From: Massariosphaeria phaeospora
Taxonomy: Eukaryota; Ascomycota; Dothideomycetes; Pleosporales
DNA: 64,000 nucleotides
Assembly (NCBI GenBank): GCA_011032825.1
Contig: JAADJZ010000006.1
Location: 992,001 to 1,056,000 of the forward strand
Direction of reading: 5' to 3'
Each line of letters starts with the position of its first letter. Positions within the stretch are counted from its first letter, which is position 1. The notes under the pieces were generated by a model. The model made no database searches and was not told the origin of the DNA. It saw only the letters and a program-made list of their open reading frames with translations. This document shows, piece by piece, positions 12,024 to 24,546 of the stretch. The translations under genes were made by a program, and so were the position numbers.

Positions 12024-14914
12024 TTAGCGGAGCCAGGGACCTCGCTTGCCTGCGCTACCGGTGCTGGAGCCCCCTCGGCCCTCTTCGAGGCTGCGTCTAG
12101 AGCCTGCGCCTATCTCACTCATTTGGAAGAGGAGCGGTTCGTCATCGTCGAGCGAAGCGTGGCGGTTGGCAAAGCTATATCGGCTTTGGCGCTCTGTCGA
12201 GCTGGTGCCGCCTGTGGTGAGGCTTGTCGAGGAGCTAGACGAGAAGCCTCCTCGGCCGCGGCTGCTTCCGGAATAGGTTCCTCGTTTCGCGGGGAGATCG
12301 GAAGTCGACAAAGGACGAGGCATGTCGTCGCGAGAATCTTGTGTGCTCAAAGCACCAGGGAGCTGATCATCACGGCTAGCGCTGGCGAGAAGCTCTGTCT
12401 GTGCGAACAGTCCACTGGAAGTAAGGTTGGTAGCAGCTTTCCGTTGCAGACCTCTTTGACGATCGACCTCCTCGGGTGGTACACTTGCTGAACGTAGACC
12501 ATAAAGGTCAGGCTCGTCTTCCATAGTGCGATTCTGCTGGGCTACCGAGCTAGATCGACGAGGATAGTTCCATGGCCGTGGGGAAGTAGGGATGTCGATA
12601 GCATTGCTTCCTTGCTCTTCACCGTCACTGTGTTCCTGCACATCAACAGTTTCCTGCCCCCGCGATGTGTGGCTAGGTCGACTCCGGCTTCGCCTCGGTT
12701 CATATTCAATGATACTATTCGCGCTCAGGCGTGATGGAATGGCTGGGGTGTGAGGCGTATGAGGCGAGATCGGCTTTCCTGGCGAGGAAGCAGTAGAAAC
12801 CGAGGTACCAGCAATCATTGCGGGGACGCTTGTCAACTGTCGGCTTGAAGATGATGATGATCGATGTAGCATCGTTGAAGATGACAGAGAATCTGAGAAC
12901 GCTGAATGATCACCCCTTCGCTGCTGGTATTTTGACAGTTGAGCAGTTGTCTTGCGCATAGCAGCATCTCGAGATGCATTATCATTTCGACTGAAACTTT
13001 TCAGGTCTTTTTTCTGCTCAAGTAGTTTGAGAAAGTCGGAGATGTTTTCGTCATCGGTTTTGATGGAGCCAGAGCTGGCGCCTTCACCTTCGTTAAGCAT
13101 ATCAGACCCGGGTTGTTGCGACGAGGTAACACTGCCCTTGCCACTACTATTGTTCTCATCTTCGGTCTTACTTCCGCCACCAGAAGAGAATCGGCTTCTT
13201 CTATGGCCAAAGCTGCTACTATATCGAGTGATTGGCGCCGGCTTAGGTGAGCTAGAAGCAGACGAGGTAACAGCGGCTTCATTTGGCAGTGACGATGGTG
13301 CTCTTAGAGCTGTTTGGGGAAGTGCTGTCAACGACGTGCGATTCCGTGGTTGGTTCAGTGCGCTGGGTGTAGTTGCCCGTCCGACTGAGCTGCTCGGCCT
13401 CCCAAGCGAGCCTACCGGGGATGGAGGAATCATCGAACCTGGGCCAGGCGACGAGGACAGCGAGCCAGCTTTGAAAGGTTGGAAAGAGACTGACGTACGT
13501 CTCTGGTAAGATGGAGCATCAGCAGATCGCAGCGAGGACTTTGACCCTTGCGCAGTGCGGTGATTTGGAGGGAGTTTTTGTGGCGGTGAATCTATTGGAG
13601 ACGACGAAGGCATGTCCCGCGCGGCGCGGAGAGCTGACATTGGGCTTGTTCCCGTTGGAGGGGCGACCTGATGAAAAGTTGACATGCTCCCGTACGCCTG
13701 ACCTACCTCTGGGGTCCCTTGTGCATGGAGCTTGTTGACGGGGAGGGAGCCTGGTACCTGCCCAACATCACGGTTGGGTTGGTCGAAATAATTGTCGTCT
13801 AACCCCATGAATTGAGAGCTAAGCAGTGACTCGGAATCATCAACGCTAAATTCGCAGTTGGTGCGATACTCCACTGATATAGCCAAGGGGCCGACCGGTG
13901 AATTGGATGGTGCGAATTCCTGCACGTCGGTGACACTTTCGGAGGAGGTGTATAGTGGGATACTTAATGTATCAGGCCGAGGACTCTTGAAGTCGCCGTT
14001 CGAGATGCGGTAGTTGAGTTTCAGAGACGGATGGTTCGCAGGTTGTTTCGCAATGCTCTTGCAGTACTTGAAGGTTGGGAGAAACCGAAGATAAGCATAT
14101 AAGGAGCGGAACAGGACCACCGCCTTCTTGTACACGTTAGGAAGTGGGTCCGTTAACTCGGAAGGTTGCACAGAGCTTTTATCTCCTACTTGAATCTTCC
14201 ATCGCTCCAGCACCAGTTGGGTGGACTTGCCTACACGACTCGGCGGTCGAGACGTCGACTCCAGTGGCACATTCAGAGCTACAGCAACATCCCATCTTTT
14301 GCCCTGGTCATCGTGTATCACCAGCGACTGCTTGTCTTCCAGTGCTTTGATGTCAAGGTATATTTCGATGCAGAGCGACGGGTGCTGGCCCAGCATCGCA
14401 TCCATTGTCTTCCACTCCATCAGATCTTCCGTGAGGACGTCGGTTTCATCGAGCACAACATTGAACTGTATGAATCGTTAGCGAGTGCCAGCCGCTGGAC
14501 TTCAGCATCGAGCACGTACCCATTTGTTTTGCCTAAGATCACTATTCTGATTGAAGCTCTGGGGCAGCATCATCCTAGAGGAAATGATTGTAAGCGCTGC
14601 TTTAGTAAAGAAATTCTGCGTCTGGGTTAGCCGAATGTACATGACACTTTGTGTAACGTCGGCGGCGAGCGTACCTGTATGACCTGGTTCACCTTCCTCT
14701 GATCCGCGTCAGAGACGCGCTCCGTGCGAGTCATCAACTCGCCTTCGCCGTCGTCGGTGCCGCGGTCGCTGTACGAAGCCATGTCTGAGAAGGGCGAGGA
14801 CCGGTTGGAATAGGGATAATAGGAATCCCGCTGGTTGTTTGTTCGAGTAGGATTTGTCTGGAGGTTGTTGGCGGCGGCAGCCGTCCTCGGCGAGGGGCGC
14901 GATTGCGGGTGCAT
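12024..14914 (-). CDS. ATG13: Autophagy-related protein 13 (Atg13)
   Basis: Exons complement(12024..14465, 14520..14621, 14675..14914) give about 927 aa. Atg13 is the regulatory subunit of the Atg1 kinase complex that starts autophagosome formation and responds to TOR phosphorylation. The N-terminal HORMA domain spans roughly residues 70-340: KVNQVIQ, then TQNFFTKAALTIISSR in exon 2, then FNVVLDETDVLTEDLMEWK, ERWKIQV, and a Ser/Pro-rich link to AISVEYRTNCEFSVDDSESLLSSQFMG. The remaining 550 residues are Ser/Pro-rich and predicted disordered, as in the family, where they hold the Atg1- and Atg17-binding segments and many phosphorylation sites. The two introns (53 and 54 nt) have standard signals. 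Adding exons 1 and 2 restores the start of the HORMA fold, which the long third exon lacks. Confidence 0.93.
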
Positions 14915-17722
14915 CGTATTGGAGGCCTCTTACAGGACCTGCAGAGTGGGTGGGTAAATGGGGGCTGGAAAGTAGACGTGGGGACGGTGGCTATCGTTGA
15001 TGGGGTTGAAAGAGGCACTGATTGATGGGAGCCATCACGAGAGCAGCGGGTGGCAGATGCTCGGCAGACTCCAACCGTGACCGTCGGATGCGTCTTCCAG
15101 CAGACCCGGTGCACGCGAAGACGGTCTTATTGCGCAGGAAGCTCAGGCAGCAGCCATAGAATGAGCTGTTTGGCAGGGTGGTTTGGCGGAGGCTTGCGGT
15201 GCCTGAGGCGCGGAGATAAGGTTGAGCACCCTACTATAAGCGGCGCTGAGTCTCCAAAAGGCCGACAACCCACAAGAGACGGTGCGATGCAGAACGAGCC
15301 CTCGAGCGTGAGGGAGGTCGAGAGAAGGGTCTCTCCAAGCTGTCAAAGAGGGTCGAGAGAAGGGCGGAAGTCGAGCGCGGGTGAGGCTCGTGACTGTTCC
15401 GAATGACGCTTATTCCTGATAGCAAGGTGACCAGCTCCGCGACAGGGTAGCTAACGGCGGCTGCAGCAGAGGCAGGCGCGAAGAAGGCGGTGCAGGCGGG
15501 TGGACGAGGAGGACAGGGCTGGCCGCAGCTGGGTGTCGGGCGTCTCGTCCTGACTTGTCGAAAAAACCGATGTGACGAGGAGTGGGAATGGCAGAGTCAG
15601 AGCTCAGGCTCCCGCAACAGTCGCAGAGTGAAAGCTGGCCGGGTGAAGCTAGAGCACCGTTGCGAACCGAGATCAGCGCGCGCCTTGGCGGCAGAGGCGA
15701 CATCCTCGCCAACAAGGTGTGACCGGCACCGGCCTGGCAACCGCCTGCATGATGGTCGAGGGCCAGCTCACGACGCATCCGCGCACTGGCGGGCTTTTGC
15801 GTCCAGCTCACACCTCCGTGGCGGCGCTACTCCTGTCGACGCAATCGGATCTTTCCCCGCCGCGAGGTACAGCAGCTTCAAAGCCTCACTGCTCCCGTCC
15901 ATCCACAGCCTCGCAACGGCCCAGGGGAGCGTCGTCGACCAGACTCTGACCGCTATCACAAGATCCCTCCCGACACCTTTCTGTGCCACACTGCCGCCGC
16001 CGGTCAAGACGCTGGGCTGGCCGTGCTTTGGCGGCTCCGGTGCGTTGTACCGCATGGAGAGAGCCTGTCGACGGCCATGGCCTTGGTGTCATTGGCCGGA
16101 CCTCACAATGTCGTCTTTCTTCAACAAATTCTCTGCGACGGCTGCCTTGCGCGTACCCGCTGTGTGGGGAGAGGAGGTGGCAGAAGAAGGTTTGCAAGTT
16201 TGCGTCTCCTGTTGCCTGTATCACGTATTGGCACCGCTGCAGGTCTCATTGGTTTCGCAGTACTGCTCTCATGGCAGCCTAGCACTCCTAGTAAATGCGG
16301 AATGGACTTGCAACAGGACCGCGGTGTCGATTGACTCAAAAGAGAGCATGCCCTTCAGCGGCAACTGTTCAATCAGACCTCAATCGACCGCAGTAATATG
16401 CGCCACGGGGCCAAACGAGCCATTGGGTTCTGGGCACCCTCTCCGATCGAAGGCGAGCTGGTAGGTAGTGACCAAAAGGCGAGTGCGGCTTCGAACAGCA
16501 ATGTATTGATTATGATACGTCAGTACCAGGGTCAAATGTTGTCCTGGTGCATCTACTCCCAAATCATCCATGTGGAGTGAAGCTGGAGTCATTACTTTCC
16601 TTCCGGGCCGCCGTATTCGCATATTAAAGCTACAACGAATGGTCTGACTCCCACATGAGTGCATGGTACAGTTTTTTGGGCTAGGAAATCATGTATAGGA
16701 GGACTGTAAAGGTGGGGCTTTAGTGACTCGTCAAAGTAGAGCCTCAAATTGAACCAAGTTGGTTTTTGACATGTCAACTCCTTGGCCGTCATCTTGCGCT
16801 AGGAGCCGTCCACGTCTGTTTCTGTTCACCGCCAGATCAGTGTGGAGAAGGACGTGCGTGTATACATAAAGCCCGGCCCATCTGCCGGCAGGACCAGCCC
16901 TGGGAGAATACCTACATACCTACTCCAACTCTCCGTCCTCGTAGAAACGTCGCATCCAAGGTTGCGTGTCGATGTCTTTGATCCCTCCGTCCCGTGGTAT
17001 TAGCTGTAGAGTGGTGATGTTGAGCTCTCTCCAAGGAACAGAGCTCGTGGAGGCTCGCCCGCCGTGATTGGCTGGCGCGGTATTACTCGTCTTCGCACAA
17101 AACCGTCGCATTCCCCTCACAATCCCATATCCGCCACCCCGCCACGGCAACAGTAAACTCTCCAGCTCTGTCGCATTGCCCGGAAGCTTCAGGAAGCTGT
17201 CGAGCATTACTCTGACTCATTTCTCATCCCCGCGACTCTCGTGCACGGCCTACGGCTCGCTATCTCTCCACATCTTGAGTTTCGTCATCATTGACTGTAC
17301 CGCTTCACCCGCCATCTACGCAGGCAACAACCCTCGCGCATGCGATTCTAAAGCGCAAGTACTACTAGGCACCTAGGGGAAAGACGCCTTTCCGACAGTG
17401 TGCCATTCGTGCTTTCTCCTCATCTGTGACTAAACTTCCTTGCAGTCACCGTCGATATCGAATTGCCACTTTGCCCCAGCTTCCGTCTCAAGTCGCCCGG
17501 TCCTCACGAAGCGACCCAGCCCAAACCATCTCTCACAACCCTCGCATCTTCACAATATACTGCCGATTTCTTCCACATTACCGGTCGCAGTCCTGTTTGG
17601 CGCTTCCCGGGAGTCTTCCTCAGCTTCGCGACCAGCGCCTTTAAACAAGCTTTGACCCACCGAGGTCATAGCGAGGGGCTATCTGTCGAAGCAACGGGAG
17701 TTCTCTACGGCTCTACCGGCAC
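14915..17722. other. Long divergent gap between ATG13 and the BTB/RCC1 gene
   Basis: This 2.8 kb stretch lies between two divergent genes. Several GC-rich ORFs overlap on both strands between 15050 and 16660, the longest 324 codons on the plus strand (15490..16464). None has a recognisable domain, and their composition (Arg, Ser, Cys, Trp, Pro) looks like translated non-coding DNA. The 17400..17720 part is pyrimidine-rich and is probably the 5' UTR of the downstream gene. A non-coding transcript or a lineage-specific gene cannot be excluded. Confidence 0.4.
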
Positions 17723-20700
17723 ATGAGTGGATATCTGTGGAAATTCTACCTTGAAGATGACGTCGACGGCTTCCGGCATATCTTGGAATCTGCCGCCCAT
17801 ACAACGCGTCCGGGTACACAGAAAGGCTTTGTTGGCTGGCACGGAGGAAGCCATGGCGCGACGGTGAACAGCAGTCCGGGTAGCTATGGTGTATCTCCCT
17901 TGTTGAGCGCCAAAGGTCGCAAGACAGCGAGCTCAACGCCTGCGTCTCTGACCCGGTCGGACATCAACAGTCGCGATGGGGCTGGTATGACTATCCTCCA
18001 CCATGCCGCATCGTCGTCTTCAGGCAATGCTCTAGGCTTCGCCCAGGCGCTTCTCGAACACCCCTTGACCGATGTGTACATTCAGGATGCAGAAAATGGA
18101 TGGACGTCGCTTCACCGCGCCTTCTATTTTGGAAACGTTGCGATCGCGCGCTTGATTCTCACTCGCGATACTCAAGATATCCTAGGTCAAGGTTCGACGG
18201 CGTTCAATCAGAATGCTAGAGGTCTCGTCAAGATCAAGGACAAAGAAGGATACGGCCCTCTGGATCTCTTTGCCTTAACGATTAAGGATCGAACTTTGAG
18301 GCCGGACGAACGCCCAACAGAAGAGTCGGATTCAGATGACGAAATTGCACATGGAGATAGTGGTGACAGAGATGATGACACGCGGCGAAGGTTGATTACT
18401 CCGCCGGTTTTGCTTGCTGGAGATGAGGTTTACACATTTGGAAGCAATAAGAATGTCACGCTTGGCTTTGGCGATGAGGACGACCGTCAATTTCCAGAAC
18501 GTATTATCCTGAGAAGACCTGACCATCTTCTTCAAACATTCGACCGAGAACAACGAGAAACACGAGCCCAGGCCTGGGCTGTTATGAACTTACCAATACA
18601 AGAATCTGGGTCCCTACGCCCCAAGGCTATCACTGATCTGCCGACGCACGTTCGTAACACTCCGATTGTCATCCAAGATGTACAAATGTCCAAGCTACAT
18701 ACTGCTGTTCTCACTACTGACCCTTTTTCGAATCTGTACATGTGTGGCCATGGTCCTGGTGGCCGACTCGGTACGGGCAACGAAACCACGAGGTATCAGT
18801 TCACGTGTATTGAAAGTGGTGGGCTAGGACAAAAGAAGATTGCAGCAGTGGCACTGGGTCAGAACCATACCATGGCTATCACTGATGAAGGCGAGATCTA
18901 CTCATGGGGTAATAATGTGTTTGGTCAGCTGGGTTATGCACTCCCGAAACCAAGCGTGAAAGATGACGAACCTATCTCGACCATTCCGCGTCAAATTTTC
19001 GGCCCTCTTAAACGCGAAGTGATTACAGGCATTGCCGCGTCGCGCTATCATTCCGTGGCCCATACTGCTACCTCTCTTTATACGTTTGGCAAAAACGAAG
19101 GCCAGCTTGGCATCGTAGACTCCGACGCTCGGTCACTTGAGATGCAGGTTATCCCCCGCAAGATTGCAGCGTCTTTGTTCTCTTCAGCGATTGCCTCCGT
19201 AACAGCCATAGATAGTGCTACCATATGTTTACTCGACAATCACGAAGTCTGGGTTTTTGCCAACTACGGTTATGCAAAGTTAAATTTTGCTCTAGAAGGT
19301 TTCACCAGTTCCTTCCTGAAGGACAGCTTTCTTACAACGAAATATGACAACGCCCCCAACACCATCCAAAAGATTACATCTGGCGGCGACACCATTTGTG
19401 CTCTCTCCACTTCTGGTGAAGTTTTCACCGTTGCCGTCAGCCGACGTCAGGAGGGTAGTCAGGATGCCAACACCTCAACCACCAACCCAAAACAAATCCG
19501 TGGTGCTCTAACCCAACCTCATCGAATATGGTCTGCTAAGAAGGGTCATCTAGCCGCTAGAGACGTCGGCGTCGATCAAGACGGTTCTATCATTTTGACA
19601 ACCGAAGCTGGCAGCGTGTGGAGGCGCGTGAAACGAGCGACTATCAAGAACGCAAGCGCGGCTGGTGCTGCCTACCTCAAAGCTAAGGACTACAAGTTTC
19701 AGCGAGTTGCTGGTTTGACTCGCGTGATCGCGGTCAGAGCTTCCGCCTTCGGTGCATATGCTGCGGTTCGGAAGGATTGCGACGTTACGAGATCTCAGAT
19801 TGGCGTGGACGAGCCCAATCTCTGGAAAGAGGTTGCGCCACTGTTGTCATTCTATGATTTTTCACAATATGATGAGAATTCCGACGACGATGATCCTAGT
19901 CCCAGGTTTTGGCAGAGACCATCTAAAGCGCAATCTCTACGCAAACGCACGCTGAAGTCAAAAGATTTGGAGTCCGAGATCGTCGATATTTTACGCCAAT
20001 CCGCAGCTTCTCCAGAACGTAATTACGACATGGAGATTGCTACGACGAACTCAGACGTTCGAATCCCCGTTCATGAGTTCATAATGACGGGACGGAGCAA
20101 AATATTAAGGGAAGCTATGGATGACTTTCGAAGTCAAGATGGAATGTTCGACATGGCCGATGTTTTGACAATAACGCGAGATTGCGACAAGATTACGGTA
20201 CTTTTCCAAGGGCTAGATTTTCTCACAATCTTCGATCTAGTGCTCTACGCATACACGGACTCGGTCGTGGATTTTTGGAACGCAACCCGGCATTTTCCGA
20301 AAATGGCATATAGATACCGGACAGTTCGAACTGAGCTCATGAAGGTGGCGTCCCGTCTCGAGCTCCGTCAACTAGAGCCTGCTGTGCGACAAATGGTAAA
20401 CCCGAGAAAATCTCTCAACCTGGACCTGGAGTTGGCTGTTAAGAGCGAGTCATTCTTCAACAATGGCGATGTTATTGTTGAGCTTGCTGATGGCGAAATG
20501 CGTCTTCATTCAGACATGGTCTGCCAACGCTGTCCTTTCTTCGAAGGCCTGTTCAGAGGTCGAGCTGGAGGGCAATGGCTAGCTAGCAGACGCACTGAAG
20601 AGTCTCAACAGATCCGTATCGACCTTACGCACATTGAGACACGCTTGTTCGAACTAGTGGTTCGTCACATTTACACAGATGTGGGCGAGCAGCTCTTCGA

Positions 20701-22735
20701 CAACGTAACAAGCGAGGATCTCAACGATTTTCTTGCTCTCGATGAGCTTCTTGACCACGTTATGGATGTCATGTCAGTCGCCAATGAGTTGATGCTTGAT
20801 CGCTTGTCCCAGATATGCCAGAGGCTGGTGGGTCGATATGGTAGGTTTGCTCTCCATAGTGAAGAAGATGTCTTACTAACTTGACAGTCAATGCTCGAAA
20901 CGTATGTTCTCTCCTGAACGCTATCGCACCTAGCTCGGTCGCAGAATTCAAAGACGCAGCTTTGGAGTATGTCTGTCTCAGCCTGGAGGCAGTGATGCAG
21001 AACGGGTACGTTAGAACTTTGGAAACATAAGTTCGGCATCTCAACTAACAGATATAGTGCTTTGGACGAGCTAGATGATGATCTTCTTGCAGAGTTGAAT
21101 CAAGTCGTACATGAAAATCAACTGGCATACCTACCTATTGCAAGAAGTGGCCGCGCTGAGGCTCTGTTGTTTGACAAATACCCCGAACTCGCAGAAAGGA
21201 TCGAACGGGGCAAACGTGCGAAGATCGATGCCATCGTAATCTCGAACAAGTTCTCGGAAGGTGACGGTATTGCGTCGACGTCTTTCCGGGCCCAAAGCCT
21301 AGAGGAACTGTCGACTTCGCCGTTACGGCAACGAACTCGCCGAAAGCCTTCGCGAGGAGGCAGGACAGAAGCAGGCAGTCCAGCTATCACTCCAGCGCTC
21401 AAAGGAAAAATGTCTGTTCCAGATCTCATGTTTGAGATGTCAGAGGGCGAGGATGAGGAGCCCGAAACTGAAGAGAAAATTCGTCAACCTCAATTCACTG
21501 AGGCGTCAACTGAGATACAGTCGACCCAAACAGCTACTGCCCATCCGAAAGAAGACTGGTCAGAAACCAAGACTCGGTCGTCGCCTTCGGGACTGGGAAT
21601 TAGCGACGACGTGGATAGTTCACCTCGAACCCTCAAAGAGCCGAGACCGCCAGGACGCCCATGGGGCTCCTCACCCTTGGGAAGTACTAAATTAGACATG
21701 AAGGATATCATGGCTCAAGCATCACATACTGAACCCTCCAACTTATCACTTGGGTTTTCCCAACAAGAGGAAGAGCAGCACTTCTCAGGGTCCATCAATG
21801 CCAAGATGTCGCAGAAAGAACGGAAACGAATCCAGCAAGCCCAGCAACTTGGTCTGCCGGTTACCATCGAGAGACCACAAGCTACCCCTCCCACAACGTC
21901 TCCTTGGCAAGCGACGTCTCAGAGGAAGGCCAGTATCAACCCCGCCGTGGCACCTTCTCCGACGCCTCCACGTGCGTCTAGCACTCCTCATTTGACCATG
22001 CGCCAGACAGTCGCGAACAAGCCAGCACTATCCAAACACGAAGACCACACAGTACCGTCCAAGCCTTCGAGAAGCGTGTCTGGCAGCGGGCCCTCCTCCC
22101 AAAATCGCCCTACATCGTCGTCCGGCAAAGGCATGTCTGTTTCCATTACCCCAATCCCAACGCCTCACTCTGTCCGCCACATCCCCCTCCCATCCCACTC
22201 GCCCACATCCCCCAGCCAAAACATGAGCATCCTGGAAATCTTGTCTCTGCAACAGGCTGAAAAGGACTACGTTCGTGACGCAGCCGCGAAACGCAGTCTG
22301 CAGGAGATTCAGCAGGAACAGGAGTTCCAGGAGTGGTGGGACCAGGAAAGCAAGAGGGTCATTCAGGAGGAAGAGCAGAAGAAGCGCGCTGATGACAGGG
22401 TTGCGAAGGCGAGTCGGGGGCGGGGACGCGCTCGCGGTGGAAGAGTGAAGGGGAAGGGCAGGGATAAGAAGGAGGGGGATGATGACGCGGATCGGGGCAA
22501 GGGGAGCCGCGATGTGGGCAAAGCGCCGACGCCGCAGGAGACGCCGGGCCCTTCCACTGCGCCGAAGCCGGACGGCGGGGAGAGGAGCAGAGGAAGAAGT
22601 AAAGGCCATCGGGGCGGTCGAGGTGGTGGCGGCGGTGGAAGAGGGGGTAGAGGTCAGGGTCCAGCCAGAGGCGATGCGGCCGCGCATTCGACACCACCCC
22701 CTTCGTCGGCGAAGCCGCAGAGTGGCGCCGCATGA
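17723..22735 (+). CDS. Ankyrin-RCC1-BTB-BTB protein, IBtk-like
   Basis: Exons 17723..20840, 20888..21005 and 21058..22735 give about 1637 aa. The domain order matches animal IBtk (inhibitor of Bruton kinase), a presumed Cullin-3 substrate adaptor. Ankyrin repeats lie at about residues 80-150 (GAGMTILHHAASS, DAENGWTSLHRAFYFGN). RCC1 repeats lie at about 235-480 (TFGSNKNVTLGFGDEDD, GGRLGTGNETTRYQF, YSWGNNVFGQLGY, LYTFGKNEGQLG). The first BTB/POZ domain is near residue 767 and the second near 914 (GDVIVELADGEMRLHSDMV). Exon 2 encodes a conserved post-BTB helix (LLNAIAPSSVAEFKDAALEYV). The last 500 residues are disordered; they hold a short conserved patch (MSILEILSLQQAEKDYV) and end in an Arg/Gly-rich tail. 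The ligase role is inferred from the family. The start is supported by the family-like opening YLWKFYLEDDVDGFR. Confidence 0.88.
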
Positions 22736-22936
22736 GCGCTGTCTTTGACTTTCTTGACCTTCTCGTTGTAAGCTTCTTTGTATATCCTTGGTTTGTATTA
22801 GACGTATAGCATAGGCGAGCATTCACATCACATTGCGACCTAGTCAATAGAGCAGCTATGACATAGCTCACATGGTAATCTTCACTCGGTTCACTGCAAG
22901 TGCCATTAAAGATGCAGATAGGTTTCCCAACATATC

Positions 22937-24546
22937 TCATGTAGGTATATTCTTCGCCTGTTGTCCCTCCGCCAACAACTCGTCCAAAGCACCCACCCCG
23001 CCCTCATACTGATCCATATCGTACTCCTTCGGATATCTCCTTAACAAGTCGCGCAACTCCTCGACGTGCATGCGCTGCTCCTGCGTGAGTTCTTCGTACA
23101 CATCAACAAAAGCGTTCCTAATCGACGGCTTCTTCAGCTTCTCAGCGCGCTCAAACGCCGCCAACACTTCCTTGCGCGTCCGGCCCCGCAGCTCCTTCTC
23201 CTTGTCTTCGTCCCACAGGTCGCGGCCCTCGAGCCACTTGCGCAGCCGCGTGATGGGGTTGTCGCGGCGCTTCCAGTCCTCGACCTCGACGCGCTGGCGG
23301 TACGCAAAGCTGTCGTCGGACGTGCTGTGGTGGCCGACGCGGTACGCCATCATCTCGATGAGCACGGGCTTGCCGCCGTCGGCGAGGGCGAGGCGCCGCG
23401 CCTCTTTGGTGGCGCGCCGCACGGCGAAGATGTCGTTGCCGTCGACGCGCAGCGTCGCGATGCCGTAGCCCGCGCCGCGGCTCGCGATGCCGTCGCCGCG
23501 GTACTGGTCGCTCGTCGGCGTCGAGATGGCGTACCCGTTGTTGCGGCAGATGAACAGCGCTGGCACCTGGCGCGTCGCCGCGATGTTGAGCGCTGCGTGG
23601 AAGTCGCCTTCGCTGGCGGCGCCTTCGCCGAAGTAGCACACTGCCACGCGCGGCGGCGTGGCTGGGTTGTGCAGGTTCTGCAGCTTGAGCGCGTAGGCGG
23701 CGCCGGCGGTGTGCGGGAGCTGCGTCGCCAGCGTGGAGGAGATGGTGTGGATGTGTAGGGCGCTGCTGCCGTAGTGCACGGGCATGTTGCGCCCCAGGCC
23801 GCAGTCTTGCGTGTTGGCGAATAGCTGGTTCATGAAGTCGGCGAGGGTGAAGCCGCGTTGCAGGTAGACGCCGGACTCGCGGTATTGGCAGAAGACGACG
23901 TCGGTGGGGGAGAGGGCCGAGGCGGAGCCGATGGAGATGCCTTCTTCGCCGGCGGAGACCTTGGGTGGTGGTTAGCGGAGAGTCGAAGACTGGGGATAGA
24001 TAGAGAGTGAGTTATACCATGTAGAAACTCAGTCTGCCCTGTCTCTGTGCTTCAAACATGAGCAGGTCCATAATGCTCACTGCTCTCTGGTCAGTTCAGC
24101 ATACCCCCACACACACCATCCGCCAGAGCAGTCCCAACCTACAGCATACCATATTCCGATACAGCGCCAGCGCCTCCTCATCGCTCGTATCAACCCCTAT
24201 CTCTTTATCCAGCACCTCGCCATACTGGTTCAACACGCGATACGTCGGAATCGCCTTGTTTGCGCCCGGCCGCAGGAACTCCAGACTATCCGTGAACTCG
24301 CTGTTCAGCGCGCCGGGAAACAGCACTCTAGCCCAGTCGTTAGCAACCGCGCTTGTAACCGTGCTACTCTTCCAATCCACCTAGATAGCTTACATACTTC
24401 TCCGCCGTGGGCGTACTCGCAACGGCGCGGCAGCTTCGCGGCCAGTCAACGGTCACTTTGCTTGTTTGCGCGCTGTGGTGGAGACAGGCGGGTGGGCTCC
24501 AGAGTGTCGCGGCGCGGAGACGGCGCCCGCTGTGGCGAATCGACAT
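22937..24546 (-). CDS. 2-oxoisovalerate dehydrogenase E1 subunit alpha, mitochondrial
   Basis: Exons complement(22937..23959, 24018..24086, 24150..24327, 24398..24546) give about 472 aa. This is the thiamine-diphosphate E1 alpha subunit of the branched-chain 2-oxoacid dehydrogenase complex, which decarboxylates the keto acids of Leu, Ile and Val in the mitochondrial matrix. The first 50 residues are Arg/Ser/Ala-rich and look like a targeting peptide. The TPP motif runs from GEGAASEGDFH to CRNNGYAIST. The phosphorylation loop YRVGHHSTSDDSFAYR is intact, so regulation by a BCKD kinase is plausible. The 69-nt exon 3 supplies the conserved stretch MDLLMFEAQRQGRLSFYM. Exon 2 carries the N-terminal FPGALNSEF and IPTYRVLNQYGEVLD segments. 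All introns are GT-AG and 57-70 nt long. Confidence 0.95.

Noticed and set aside
15490..16464. 324-codon plus-strand ORF
   Set aside because: No recognisable domain, composition like translated GC-rich spacer, other ORFs overlap in all frames, and no splice or start context. Kept only as an open question.
22028..22822. 264-codon minus-strand ORF
   Set aside because: Antisense to the Arg/Gly-rich tail of the IBtk-like gene; Leu/Arg/Ser-rich shadow.
23066..23758. 230-codon ORF on the plus strand
   Set aside because: It is the exact antisense of the well-conserved E1 alpha exon 4; GC-rich third positions open the opposite strand.
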